In this document: positions 52,827 through 62,365 of the stretch, piece after piece
Layout of the letters: each line of letters starts with the position of its first letter
Numbering within the stretch: the first letter of the stretch is position 1
Source of the DNA: Eudoraea adriatica DSM 19308
GTDB taxonomy: Bacteria; Bacteroidota; Bacteroidia; Flavobacteriales; Flavobacteriaceae
Direction of reading: 5' to 3'
Assembly (NCBI RefSeq): GCF_000382125.1
Contig: NZ_KB907555.1
Coordinates: 37,763 to 101,762, forward strand
DNA length: 64,000 nt
Notes under the pieces: model-generated
What the model saw: the letters and a program-made list of their open reading frames with translations, nothing else
Databases searched by the model: none
Told to the model about the DNA's origin: nothing
Program-made: the position numbers and the translations under genes

Positions 52827-54665
52827 ATGTGCGGCATTTTTGGTGTTATCAACTTAAGAAAAGAAAATAAAGTCTGTGAGGATAAATTACAAAATTCTAT
52901 TGAAAAGGTAAATCATAGAGGGCCAAATGTTCGTTTGTCTGAGCTTTTATCACCCTATGTAGGATTAGCTCATGCAAGGTTATCCATATTGGATCTGTCC
53001 GATTCTGCAAATCAACCTTTCCATTACCTTTCTTTTGCCGTAGTTTTTAATGGTGAAATATTTAATTATATAGAACTAAAAGAAGAACTTCAAATTGCAG
53101 GGTATAAATTTACCACTGAGTCTGATACAGAAGTAATTACGGCTTCCTATGATTTATGGGGTGAAGAGTGCGTTAGGAAATTCAATGGAATGTGGGCCTT
53201 AGCAATTTATGATAAAGAAAAAGACACACTATTCTGTTCAAGGGATCGATTCGGAATCAAACCATTTTACTATACCTTATTTAAAGGTAATTTTGTATTT
53301 GCTTCAGAAATAAAATCTATTTTAGAATATTTTCCAGAATTAAAAAAACCTAATTATAATGCTATTTCTGCTTTTTGTAGAGAGTCAGTTGGAGCACAAA
53401 ATATTGAATCCTGGTTTGAAGGTATATATAAATTACCATCTGCCCATAACTTAATAATAAAACAAGGCAAATATAGTATTTATGAATATTGGGATTACCC
53501 AAATAAAGTTGATAAAAATACAAATTGGCCTGAAGTACTAGAAGCATATAAGCACTTATTTAATGATGCGGTCAAAATAAGACTTCGTAGCGATGTACCC
53601 CTGGGTTCTACATTATCAGGAGGTTTGGACTCTGCATCAATAGTGTGCACAATAGATAAAATCTATAATCAGGAAATAAACACATATACAGCTAGTTTTC
53701 CTGACGAAAAATATGATGAATATAGGACTGTTGATTCTTTGAGAAAGGATTATAATTTTCTATCAAATAGAGTGGTTGTTCAATATGATGATTTTTTAAA
53801 GAGGCTGAATCAAATTATTTATCACCTAGAAGCTGGGCATGCATCACCTGCAATCTTTCCTCTTAGTAAAATTAACCAAGAGGCTAAAAAAAAGCTTACT
53901 GTTATACTTGAAGGACAAGGAGCAGATGAACTTTTAGGAGGATATTTAGACTCTATTTTTATTGACTATTTTATTGATCTAATAAGTTCAATGAAATTCA
54001 AAAAAGCGATATATGAGTTAAACGAATTTAAAAAATCATGGTCAATTAAAACAGCAATATTACTTTTTGGAAGATACTATTTACCTGGTTGGGCTAAATC
54101 ATTTTACAGGAAATTAGATGGAACTGAATATGTTTATTCCGACTATCTTAAACCATATAAAAAGACTACTTCTAGAGTACCAAAAATAAAATTTAATAGA
54201 AAAGAAACCCGGCTAAACAAATTGTTGAAAGCGCAACATAGAAATGGCCTTGTAGATTTGTTACAGTACGGAGATGCAATATCAATGATGTATTCTTTGG
54301 AAAGTAGATTGCCTTTTATGGATTATAGATTAGTAGAATTCGTTTTTAAACTTCCGGCACAGTATAAAATTCAACAAGGATTGGGTAAGTATATCCATAG
54401 AAAAGCCATGGAAGATTTGCTTCCTGATAATATTATTTATAATAGAAGTAAAATCGGTTTTAAAACACCTATTGAAAAAATATTTGCTGATAGTAAAAAG
54501 GTTCAAGATATATTATTGAGTGATAGTTTGAATAATCGACGACTATTTAATAAAAGTGTCCTAGAAAAATTACTAAAATTAACTATATCAAAAAAGAAGG
54601 ACCATTCAAGACTATTATTCAGAATATTGGAAGTGGAGATATGGTTTCGAACTTTTATAGACTGA
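52827..54665 (+). CDS. asnB: AsnB-type glutamine-dependent amidotransferase
   Basis: 612 residues. Cys2 (MCGIFGVINL) is the glutaminase nucleophile, with HRGPN and HARLSILDLS nearby; the synthetase domain has the PP-loop LSGGLDSAS near 264. The sequence is of the class called asparagine synthetase B, but in O-antigen loci (for example WbpS) such enzymes amidate uronic acids. The presence of uronic and N-acetyl-uronic acid dehydrogenases supports a sugar amidation role; asparagine synthesis remains possible. It is the only plus-strand gene in this part, flanked by long gaps. Confidence 0.9.
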   Translation: MCGIFGVINLRKENKVCEDKLQNSIEKVNHRGPNVRLSELLSPYVGLAHARLSILDLSDSANQPFHYLSFAVVFNGEIFNYIELKEELQIAGYKFTTESDTEVITASYDLWGEECVRKFNGMWALAIYDKEKDTLFCSRDRFGIKPFYYTLFKGNFVFASEIKSILEYFPELKKPNYNAISAFCRESVGAQNIESWFEGIYKLPSAHNLIIKQGKYSIYEYWDYPNKVDKNTNWPEVLEAYKHLFNDAVKIRLRSDVPLGSTLSGGLDSASIVCTIDKIYNQEINTYTASFPDEKYDEYRTVDSLRKDYNFLSNRVVVQYDDFLKRLNQIIYHLEAGHASPAIFPLSKINQEAKKKLTVILEGQGADELLGGYLDSIFIDYFIDLISSMKFKKAIYELNEFKKSWSIKTAILLFGRYYLPGWAKSFYRKLDGTEYVYSDYLKPYKKTTSRVPKIKFNRKETRLNKLLKAQHRNGLVDLLQYGDAISMMYSLESRLPFMDYRLVEFVFKLPAQYKIQQGLGKYIHRKAMEDLLPDNIIYNRSKIGFKTPIEKIFADSKKVQDILLSDSLNNRRLFNKSVLEKLLKLTISKKKDHSRLLFRILEVEIWFRTFID

Positions 54666-55233
54666 ATAAATTGAATTAACGGTATTTTATATTTAAATGA
54701 TTAATTATTCTTCTGTCTATCAAGAGAATACCAATGTTGAAAATACTGGTCAAATACCCATTAAAGTGAAACTGAGCTCGGATAAATTAATCTAACTCAA
54801 TTATTTATTACGAGCTTAAATGAAATTAATACAAGATTATTGAAGAATTTTTCCATCAGATTTTTGTAAGTAATTTTTGTTGAATGTTTTTAATTCCTCA
54901 TAACTCTTTATTTCCTCTGACCTTTATATAAATAAAATAATATCTAAGAGTAAAATAAAAACTTATAATTAATATTATGCATCCATCTGAAAAATGGACA
55001 TGAACTTCGTTAAAACATCTTAGAATATTTCAATAAGATCAAAAAAAACTAGTTGCAACAGGATTAATTCCTTCTCCAATCAACAATATAATAAAACAAT
55101 TATGGAAATAATTGAATCTATTAATATTAGAAACAAAATTCTAAAAAATACACTAGATAAAATAAATTAACCCCAGAAAAAAAATAAGAATTCACCAGAA
55201 TAGTACGCAGGATTTATTCTATTATTTATTTTC
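54666..55233. other. 568-bp AT-rich gap with a small remnant-like open stretch
   Basis: No intact gene. Around 55047-55102 a plus-strand frame reads LVATGLIPSPINNIIKQLWK before a stop, which resembles the last residues of a protein; the frame above is interrupted. It cannot be assigned. Confidence 0.4.
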
Positions 55234-57201
55234 CTAATTATTGGGAGGTGTGAAATTTACATTTTCCCATGTGCAGTTTGTGAATGTAACATCTAAAGGA
55301 ATTGCAGCGTTTGTCGAATATTTGCTGCTTCTCAGACCTTTTGAGATGTTAACAAATGAACAATCTATAAATTTCGTCCCAGAATTTACCCTGTCAACCA
55401 TGAATACATAATTCGACCCATCAAAGGTGCAATTATAAAATTCATTATGGTCGACTGTAGATGTTATTTTATTTTGTAAAATCCAATGAAATGCAATGGG
55501 AGCTTGATTATCGTAAGACGAATTGCGCACCACAATATTTGTAAAAGTATTGTAATCACCTGTATCATTAATGATAGTCCCCACACCTTCGGGTTCCGAT
55601 GCATCCCAAAATCTTATACCTTCGGTACCTATTAAACTTCCATTCTGAAACACGTTATGATTGGAGCCACTTGATAATATTATACCACCTCTTTTCCCAC
55701 CATCAGAACCACCTGTTATAGTGAAGTTTTGAAATGAGTTATTAGTACAAGAGATATTCAGTTCCAAATCACAATTGTATATTTCAAGATTATTATAACT
55801 GTTATAATTGGAATTGTTCTTTAAGGATATTCCATGCCCTTGATGTGTTAGATTTCCAAGTCGTTTTACTGTCAAATTAGTAAAAATACTGTTTTGCACA
55901 TCATAGGCCATTATATAGTAATCAGTTGGATTAACGTTTTGATCAGAATAAGCAGCAACATTATCCACAGTATAAAAATCACTAAACTGTAAAGAGAATC
56001 CCCTTGCGCCACCATTTATGCAAATACTATTAGTAATTGTCACATAATCTGCGTGACTAGAAAGAGCTTGTCCTCTTAAATTAACAAAAGATGTAGATGT
56101 TCCCCCAGCAGGTAGCGGAGGGGTATAATTGGCATTAGCTGCCGGAGCTGTTGGATTCCAACTATTTGCGGGATTAAAATCACCCATCCAAGCCCCTATC
56201 AAATTATCAATAGTTGTATATTTCCCACCCGCATTTATCAAAATACCATAATCAAAATACATAAAACCAAAGTTCTGAATCGTCCAATTAGCATGATTAA
56301 TTGTTATTCCCGCAGATTGAAATGCAGCTGCATTATTTGTCCTTGTTCCTACTAAAAGAGGGTATTCAGTAGAATCAAGAAGATTACCATTTGCTTGATA
56401 ATCAGCATAAGTGAATGTTGTTCCATTATTTGCTACAATATCACCAGGAATGTCTTTGTATCCTATAATTGATATAGGTGAACCCGATGTACCAGCTGCG
56501 ACTGTGTTTAAATTTATATTTCCATAATTTCCAGCTTTTACATAAACAAAATCACCTGCTTTAGCTGTTTTAAAAGCATGTTGAATATCCCATGCGCCAG
56601 CTTCTGAAGAACCATCATTGCCACTACTTCCATTAACAGTAACATAAAAAATATTTGGTCCGGAAAGTTTTAATGAAGAAGTGGGATTAATATTAATAGT
56701 GACAGTAGCGGTTTCTGAGCCAACGGTCCCGTCCGCATTAACAAATTCAACAGTATATGTAAAGGTGTTTACACTCGTTTCAATTGAAGATGGCGTGTAT
56801 GTTAACGTATTGTCTGAATTAATTAATACCTCTCCATTGTCAGGTTGGGATGTATCTATTATAGAAACATTTTCCAGATCTATAAAAGTGTCATTAGCTA
56901 AAACATCAAGAACAATACTGGCACTCGAAGATACTTGATAGTCGTCATTAACGGTTGTGCCTGCGCTTCCACTATTCTCCGAACTAACATCATTTACAGT
57001 GATTTCAAATCCATCCTCCTCCGAATTACTAACAATGGATATTTGATAAACATCACTCCTTACATACTTACCAATTAGCACTTCCGGGTCTAATGACACG
57101 TAATCAGCCATCAGATCAGAGTCTTTGCTGCAAGAGAAGAGGGTAATAATGCTAAAAAAAAGGCATAACATGCTTGGGGGAATTGGGGTATTTAATTTCA
57201 T
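55234..57201 (-). CDS. Surface lipoprotein with Ig/cadherin-like domain and right-handed beta-helix
   Basis: 655 residues. Signal peptide with lipobox LFSCSK (Cys at ~24). Residues ~80-170 form a bacterial Ig/cadherin-like repeat (VLANDTFIDLENVSI, TFTYTVEFVNADGTVG). From ~185 the protein is a parallel beta-helix, opening with the DUF1565-like IFYVTVNGSSGNDGSS and AFKTAKAGDFVYVKAGNYG, followed by many Asn-rich turns. Such folds occur in polysaccharide lyases, epimerases and binding proteins. It lies inside the polysaccharide locus, so a role in cutting, modifying or anchoring the polymer is plausible; catalytic residues cannot be identified. Confidence 0.78.
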   Translation of the reverse strand: MKLNTPIPPSMLCLFFSIITLFSCSKDSDLMADYVSLDPEVLIGKYVRSDVYQISIVSNSEEDGFEITVNDVSSENSGSAGTTVNDDYQVSSSASIVLDVLANDTFIDLENVSIIDTSQPDNGEVLINSDNTLTYTPSSIETSVNTFTYTVEFVNADGTVGSETATVTININPTSSLKLSGPNIFYVTVNGSSGNDGSSEAGAWDIQHAFKTAKAGDFVYVKAGNYGNINLNTVAAGTSGSPISIIGYKDIPGDIVANNGTTFTYADYQANGNLLDSTEYPLLVGTRTNNAAAFQSAGITINHANWTIQNFGFMYFDYGILINAGGKYTTIDNLIGAWMGDFNPANSWNPTAPAANANYTPPLPAGGTSTSFVNLRGQALSSHADYVTITNSICINGGARGFSLQFSDFYTVDNVAAYSDQNVNPTDYYIMAYDVQNSIFTNLTVKRLGNLTHQGHGISLKNNSNYNSYNNLEIYNCDLELNISCTNNSFQNFTITGGSDGGKRGGIILSSGSNHNVFQNGSLIGTEGIRFWDASEPEGVGTIINDTGDYNTFTNIVVRNSSYDNQAPIAFHWILQNKITSTVDHNEFYNCTFDGSNYVFMVDRVNSGTKFIDCSFVNISKGLRSSKYSTNAAIPLDVTFTNCTWENVNFTPPNN

Positions 57202-57894
57202 GTGTAAGTTAAATTAAGTATTATGATAATCAAATTTGGGTTTGATAAATCTAAATAAAATTTCAATATCATCGGTAAAAACCCTTTTATTTTCGATGAA
57301 CTACATTTTCAAGATCAAAGTCAGTTACGGGCATAAAGATGAGAATAGATGTCTAATATTCTCCTATTCGACGAACTGCACTATTTTTTAACAAATCATT
57401 TAAATTTTTAAGAAGAATTAACTAAATAGTTTAAATAAGTTAAGCCTCACCAAATACAGTTGGGATGTAGTTTTGCATTTGAGAAGTTCACTATCTTAAA
57501 TCATGGTAATACTGGAAATTGCTCTAGGAAATATATTTAAGTCAATTTGATATTTGAGACAAAAATTTTTTTGTGACAAAAAGTGATATTTAAAGTCCAT
57601 TGACTAATATAAGCTTGTATTTTAAACTAATGCAAAAAATTACTGGTGAATAGGCCAATTGTTGCGAATTGAATCTTTCAGCAGAAGAATTGGATAAATT
57701 TTATTTAGTTAATGAACTTGCCAATAGTTTGAGTATAGAGGAATATTTAAGCGGCTTTGTGCTTCCAAGAATATTAAATAAAGAGCCCTTGGTTTAAAGA
57801 AAACAATATTGGCTGAGAATACTAGGAATATAACAGGAATTGATGTTTAGTTTAAAATACTAGTCATCTTTTTTGTCATGAATAATTATTTATA
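57202..57894. other. 693-bp gap holding an interrupted short ORF
   Basis: The only coding-like segment is the interrupted ORF at 57630-57797. The rest is AT-rich with no recognised signals. It lies between the beta-helix lipoprotein and the dehydrogenase pseudogene. Confidence 0.5.
57630..57797 (+). pseudogene. Short ORF with an in-frame TAG at codon 8 (unknown function)
   Basis: ATG at 57630 is followed by MQKITGE, an amber codon at 57651-57653, then 47 codons including LNLSAEELDKFYLVNELANS and ending at TAA. The amphipathic helical composition looks protein-like and vaguely like ribbon-helix-helix or carrier-like small proteins. A CAG-to-TAG change would explain the break. No family could be named. 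Confidence 0.35.
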
Positions 57895-59170
57895 TTATAA
57901 ACAGGCATCGGCTTTGTCCTTGAGAATACCTTTTACATCGTAAATCACACCCTTATCTGTTAGCATTTTTCTTAAAGGCAAATCCAGGAATTCTTTATGA
58001 GCTACCGCCAAAACTATTGCATCAAATTTATCCTGATTTAATTCGCGACTGGTAGTTAAATCATATTCATGTAGTACCTCGGCAGGTGAGGCCCAGAAAT
58101 CAAAAATTGACAGTTCTGTACCATAACTCTTTAGGCTATTCATTACATCAACGGCTTTAGTGTTTCTAACATCGGGGCAATTTTATTTAAAGGTTATTCC
58201 TAAAAAAGAATTTTAGCCCCCTTTACTTTAATGGCTTTTTGCACCATTAATTTTACCACTTCGGAAGTCATATATTTACCCATGCCATTGTTCATATGCC
58301 TGCCTGTAAGGATAATTTCAGGATGATAGTCGTATTCCTGTGCCTTTTGCGCCAAATAGTAAGGGTCTACACCAATATAATGACCTCCGACAAGGCCTGA
58401 CTTAAAGGGTAGGAAATTCCATTTGGTGCCTGCTGCTTCTAATACAGCATGCGTGTCAAGATCCATTAAATTAAAGATTTTGGCCAGTTCATTGACAAAA
58501 GCAATATTGATATCACGTTGTCAATTTTCAATAACCTTCGCAGCTTCTGCTACTCTAATTGAGGGGACAAGGTGAGTACCTGCGGTGATTACTGAAGCAT
58601 ATAATTGATCCACTTTTTTCCAATTTCGGGAGTTGAGCCCGAGGTGACTTTTAAAATCTTTTCTACAGTATGTTCCTTATCACCAGGATTAATTCGCTCA
58701 GGGGAATACCCAACGAAAAAATCCTTGTTAAAAGTTGTACCACTTATTTTTTCTAGAATTGGGACACATTCTTTTTCGGTTACGCCAGGATATACGGTGG
58801 ATTCATAAATTACAATATCCCCTTTTTTCAAGACTTTCCCCACCGCTTCACTGGATTTGTATAGGGGTGTCAAAATAGGTCAATTGGTACTGTCAACAGG
58901 AGTTGGAACAGTTACAACAAAGTAATTGCAATCTTTTAGATCTTGGTCATTTGTACAGAACAACCCTGTTTCAATATTCGGCATATCTTTCAAAACCGAT
59001 TGAAGAACGTCATCCTCCAGTTCAAGCGTGCTATCCGTTCCAGATTTTAGTTCCGCTATACGTCCTGTATTGATATCGAAGCCAGTGACCCTATATTTTG
59101 TTGAGAACAGGCGAGCTAGGGGAAGCCCAACATATCCCAATCCAATGACCACTATTTTTATCTTACTCAT
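57895..59170 (-). pseudogene. Broken copy of the WbpO/TviB-type UDP-N-acetyl-hexosamine dehydrogenase
   Basis: The four fragments line up end to end with the intact gene at 32054-33334. Lesions seen: TGA at 58880-58882 (an Arg codon in the intact copy), a frameshift near 58616, TGA at 58521-58523 (Ser in ENSQRD), a frameshift near 58200, and TAA at 58183-58185 (Glu). In addition the catalytic Cys codon is Tyr (58377-58379, GGHYIGVD). It starts at MSKIKIVVIGLGYVG and still keeps strong similarity, so the loss is fairly recent. It cannot make an active enzyme. Confidence 0.95.
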
Positions 59171-59204
59171 CTTTACTTTTTAGGTAATAATTAAAATTTT
59201 ATGC

Positions 59205-59519
59205 CTATTTTTTTCCAATTTGATAGTATTCAAAGCCCCATTTTGTCAGGTTTGAATCATTGTATTGATTACAGCTAAAAAATCACAAGCTCTTTTAATT
59301 GACTTTTTAATTGTTCGAAATCGCGAGATCTGAATTCTTTCCATTCCGTCAATAGAGTTATACGATCTACATCTTTTAATGTTTCATATTTGGAATGGTC
59401 ATAGCTTATGTTTGGCACATCTTTTAGATAAATATGCTGTGCTTCTTTCATGGCTTTTGGGTCATAGGCCTGAATGGTAGTTCCCCTTTTTGTACGTTCC
59501 CTAATTGCATAAAAGGCTG
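59205..59519 (-). pseudogene. 3' relic of a UDP-glucose dehydrogenase gene
   Basis: The minus strand reads IQAYDPKAMKEAQHIYLKDV, SKYETLKD and LLTEWKEFRSRDF, matching residues ~340-420 of the intact ugd gene at 33361-34695, then stops and a shift, and ends EYYQIGKK. The upstream two-thirds of the gene is missing. It precedes the dehydrogenase pseudogene by 34 bp, the same order as in the intact locus. Confidence 0.9.
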
Positions 59520-59643
59520 GGAATAAACCAGTACAACCCAGTTCGTGAAGACCAAAATTTTATTCGGCGTAATAAAAGATAATTATCGCCATCAGTAAAA
59601 TTCCAATAAATGGTCCGAAAAAGCTATTAAGTTGACGAGTCAT
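59518..59643 (-). pseudogene. 5' relic of a wzy (O-antigen polymerase) gene fused to the ugd relic
   Basis: The minus strand reads FFGPFIGILLMAIIIFYYA, matching the N-terminus of the intact Wzy-like protein at 50437-51624 (KIFGPFIGILLMATIIFYYA), then a TAA, then more weakly matching residues. At about 59518 the homology switches in frame to the ugd 3' part, which marks a deletion junction that removed everything between wzy and ugd in this copy. Confidence 0.85.
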
Positions 59644-59681
59644 TTTATTTGATTTATGGATTTAATTTTCAAAATGAGCTA

Positions 59682-60698
59682 CTATCTGTTTGAAATCGTT
59701 TTACTATCATATATTAATGCCATTATTTCATTGGCTACGTGTGGTCTATAGTGTGAGGTTTCATAGAAATTAGAAATGGGTTCTGTAAATTCATTATTTC
59801 CAGAATAATTATAAATATTCTCTTTTCCAAAGACTAGTTCTAATAATTTCAATTGTTCCTCCTCCAAAGGCACCTGATCGTATGTTGGACCAATTACGAT
59901 TTTATAATTTGTATTGTGCTTATTAAATATAGCTTCAATGGTATTTAGTTGATCTATTTCCTCTTGGGTGACTTTGCATTTAGTAAATTCTGGGAGGGGT
60001 CTATCATAAAAGACACCTTTAGCAAGCTGTTTGTTATAATAACCCAAGGAGTCATTTTCAATTTCTTTGTTGACACCATACCAAATATCACAATTCTTAT
60101 TATTCACGATGTGGTCATATTCGTTATGGTTGATCAAATGCCCCATATAATCCCTGTATGTTTTAAATATAGAATAATCTAAATATGCGAATAAGAATTT
60201 AGGATTTAAAGAAGCCTTCAAAAAAGCAGAATAATAATCAAATTTAGAAGATTTTGAAACATTGGGCATAGAAATGAACAAGTGGCCTTCTCGAACGTAT
60301 GTTACCTTTAATACATCCCTATCAATTACCACCAAAGCATTTTTTATTATATCCCCAAGTTCATCTATATATTCTACTTTTTTTGAAATCCCCCATATAC
60401 CCTCACCCGAGGCGTCAAAATGAAACGGATTTGCGTTATCTTGTAAATAAGACTTCCAATTTTTGCATTTGAATGCTTGCGACCTGGAACTGCCAAAAAT
60501 AAAGGAATCAAAGTTTTCTTTTCCCCTATAATGATTAAAGGTTTTGGTCGTAATCATCTCACGATTCAACCCGATTGTTTGCGTCGCATAATAATCTTGA
60601 AATCCAAATATTTTAAAAAAGTCCATCCAGATAACAAATAAGACTAAAATGATTACAGGTATCGTTAAAACAATTATTTTGAATAAAAACTTTTTCAT
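59682..60698 (-). CDS. SGNH/AlgJ-like membrane-anchored protein, partner of MBOAT copy 2
   Basis: 338 residues. N-terminal TM helix (IIVLTIPVIILVLFVIWM), then FIFGSSRSQAF (block I with the nucleophile Ser) and a C-terminal YETSHYRPHVANEI with the candidate catalytic His. It follows MBOAT copy 2 by 3 bp. It has the same architecture as the protein at 24673-25578 but little direct sequence similarity, so the two pairs probably act on different acceptors or acyl groups. Confidence 0.7.
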   Translation of the reverse strand: MKKFLFKIIVLTIPVIILVLFVIWMDFFKIFGFQDYYATQTIGLNREMITTKTFNHYRGKENFDSFIFGSSRSQAFKCKNWKSYLQDNANPFHFDASGEGIWGISKKVEYIDELGDIIKNALVVIDRDVLKVTYVREGHLFISMPNVSKSSKFDYYSAFLKASLNPKFLFAYLDYSIFKTYRDYMGHLINHNEYDHIVNNKNCDIWYGVNKEIENDSLGYYNKQLAKGVFYDRPLPEFTKCKVTQEEIDQLNTIEAIFNKHNTNYKIVIGPTYDQVPLEEEQLKLLELVFGKENIYNYSGNNEFTEPISNFYETSHYRPHVANEIMALIYDSKTISNR

Positions 60699-60701
60699 AC
60701 T

Positions 60702-62150
60702 TTAAAATTGGAAATAAATGAACTGTTGTTCTTTTCCGCCAAACCAAACGATTACTATAATTATTGCGTAATACATACCATATCTAATCGGTCTTTTCCA
60801 TTTTAGTCCAATTTTTTCAATGGCATACTGTCCTTCACGTCCAAACCATTCTACCAATATGAAGAGGCAAACAAGACACAGTGTTATTAAAGCGTCAATC
60901 CTATCGGTGAATCTAGGAACCTCAAAAAAAGACGTGGATAGAATCTCTGAAATGTAACTGAAAGCATGTCCAATATTTTGTGCCCTGAAAAATATCCATG
61001 CAAAAACGGTCAAAACAAAAGTCAGCAACATAAATGAAAGTTCCTTTATACTTGGAATATATTTTCCTTTAGCTATAACATCCAAATTGCTACGATTCTT
61101 TTTTGTAAGCAAGAGAGGAAGAAAATAAATTGCATTCAAAGCTCCCCAAATAATAAATGTCCAATTCGCTCCGTGCCAAAAACCACTAACTATGAAGATA
61201 ACAAAGGTATTTCTGACCTTCATCCAAGTACCACCACGACTTCCACCTAAAGGAATATAAAGATAATCCCTAAACCACGTAGAAAGGGAAATATGCCAGC
61301 GTCTCCAAAATTCGGCAATATCCCTCGAAAAGTATGGAAAGTTAAAATTTTGCATAAGGTCAAATCCAAAAAGCCGGGAAGTACCTATTGCTATATCTGA
61401 ATAACCTGAGAAATCCCCATAGATTTGGAAAGTGAAAAATAAAGCACCTAAAGCCAAGGTGCTCCCATTCATTTCCGCTGAATTATTGAATATTTGATTG
61501 GCAAATTCGGCACAGTTATCTGCTATTACGATTTTTTTGAACAAGCCCCACAGAATTTGACGCATACCGTCAACGGCTCTGGAATAATCAAATGTCCTTT
61601 TTTGATAAAACTGAGGAAGCAATTGTGTAGCCCTTTCAATAGGGCCTGCCACTAATTGGGGAAAGAAACTTACAAAGGCCGAAAAAGCAATAAAATCTTT
61701 GGTCGGTTCCATCTTGCGCTTATAGACATCGATAGTATAGCTCAATGTTTGAAAGGTGTAAAAACTGATTCCTACCGGAAGGATAATATTCAATGAGTTT
61801 GCCTTTATATCAGTTCCAAAGAATGAAAAGGCGGAAATAAAATTATCAAGAAAGAAATTATAGTATTTGAAAAATCCCAAAAATCCAAGGTTTACCAGAA
61901 TACTTGTCCAAAGTAAGATTTTTCTTTTGGTTTGATTTTCTTCCTTTCTGAGGTTTCGACCAACCGTGTAATCAATAATAGTACTAAATAGTATTAACGA
62001 TAAAAATCTCCAGTCCCACCAGCCATAGAAAAGATAGCTCGAAGCCACAATGAGAAGATTCTGAAGTTTTAGACTCTTGTTAGCTACGAACCAATATAAT
62101 ATAAAGACTATTGGTAAGAAAATTGCAAAGTCAATGGAGTTAAAAAGCAT
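60702..62150 (-). CDS. MBOAT family O-acyltransferase (AlgI/DltB-like), copy 2
   Basis: 482 residues, exactly the length of copy 1 and very similar throughout (shared MLFNSIDFAIFLP start, KEQQFIYFQF or QQQQFIYFQF end). GPIERATQLLPQF, FWRRWHISLSTWFRDYLYIP and SGFWHGANWTF with the catalytic His are kept. It probably acylates the polysaccharide with the SGNH-like partner 3 bp downstream. It is inverted relative to copy 1, about 36 kb away. Confidence 0.92.
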   Translation of the reverse strand: MLFNSIDFAIFLPIVFILYWFVANKSLKLQNLLIVASSYLFYGWWDWRFLSLILFSTIIDYTVGRNLRKEENQTKRKILLWTSILVNLGFLGFFKYYNFFLDNFISAFSFFGTDIKANSLNIILPVGISFYTFQTLSYTIDVYKRKMEPTKDFIAFSAFVSFFPQLVAGPIERATQLLPQFYQKRTFDYSRAVDGMRQILWGLFKKIVIADNCAEFANQIFNNSAEMNGSTLALGALFFTFQIYGDFSGYSDIAIGTSRLFGFDLMQNFNFPYFSRDIAEFWRRWHISLSTWFRDYLYIPLGGSRGGTWMKVRNTFVIFIVSGFWHGANWTFIIWGALNAIYFLPLLLTKKNRSNLDVIAKGKYIPSIKELSFMLLTFVLTVFAWIFFRAQNIGHAFSYISEILSTSFFEVPRFTDRIDALITLCLVCLFILVEWFGREGQYAIEKIGLKWKRPIRYGMYYAIIIVIVWFGGKEQQFIYFQF

Positions 62151-62305
62151 CTATTAATCTAATTCTAGTTTGAATTTATAGCAATGTCTTTTCTTACGAT
62201 TTAACGCCTAACAGACATGTAAATTTTGTGCTGATTAATTTTGAAAGGGGTTGATTTATACTCTTGGCCATCTTTGAAAGATTAAATATTTGTTTGTAAA
62301 ATTAG

Positions 62306-62365
62306 GTTAATTTATATATAAACTTGAAATATATGCGTTAAAACGAAGAGTATATCGATGAGCGG
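62306..62365. repeat. ~60-bp dispersed repeat, copy 2
   Basis: Counterpart of 52249-52308 (45 of 60 identical, no gaps, manual alignment). It lies about 160-215 bp upstream of MBOAT copy 2 and touches the end of a dehydrogenase relic. Confidence 0.5.
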
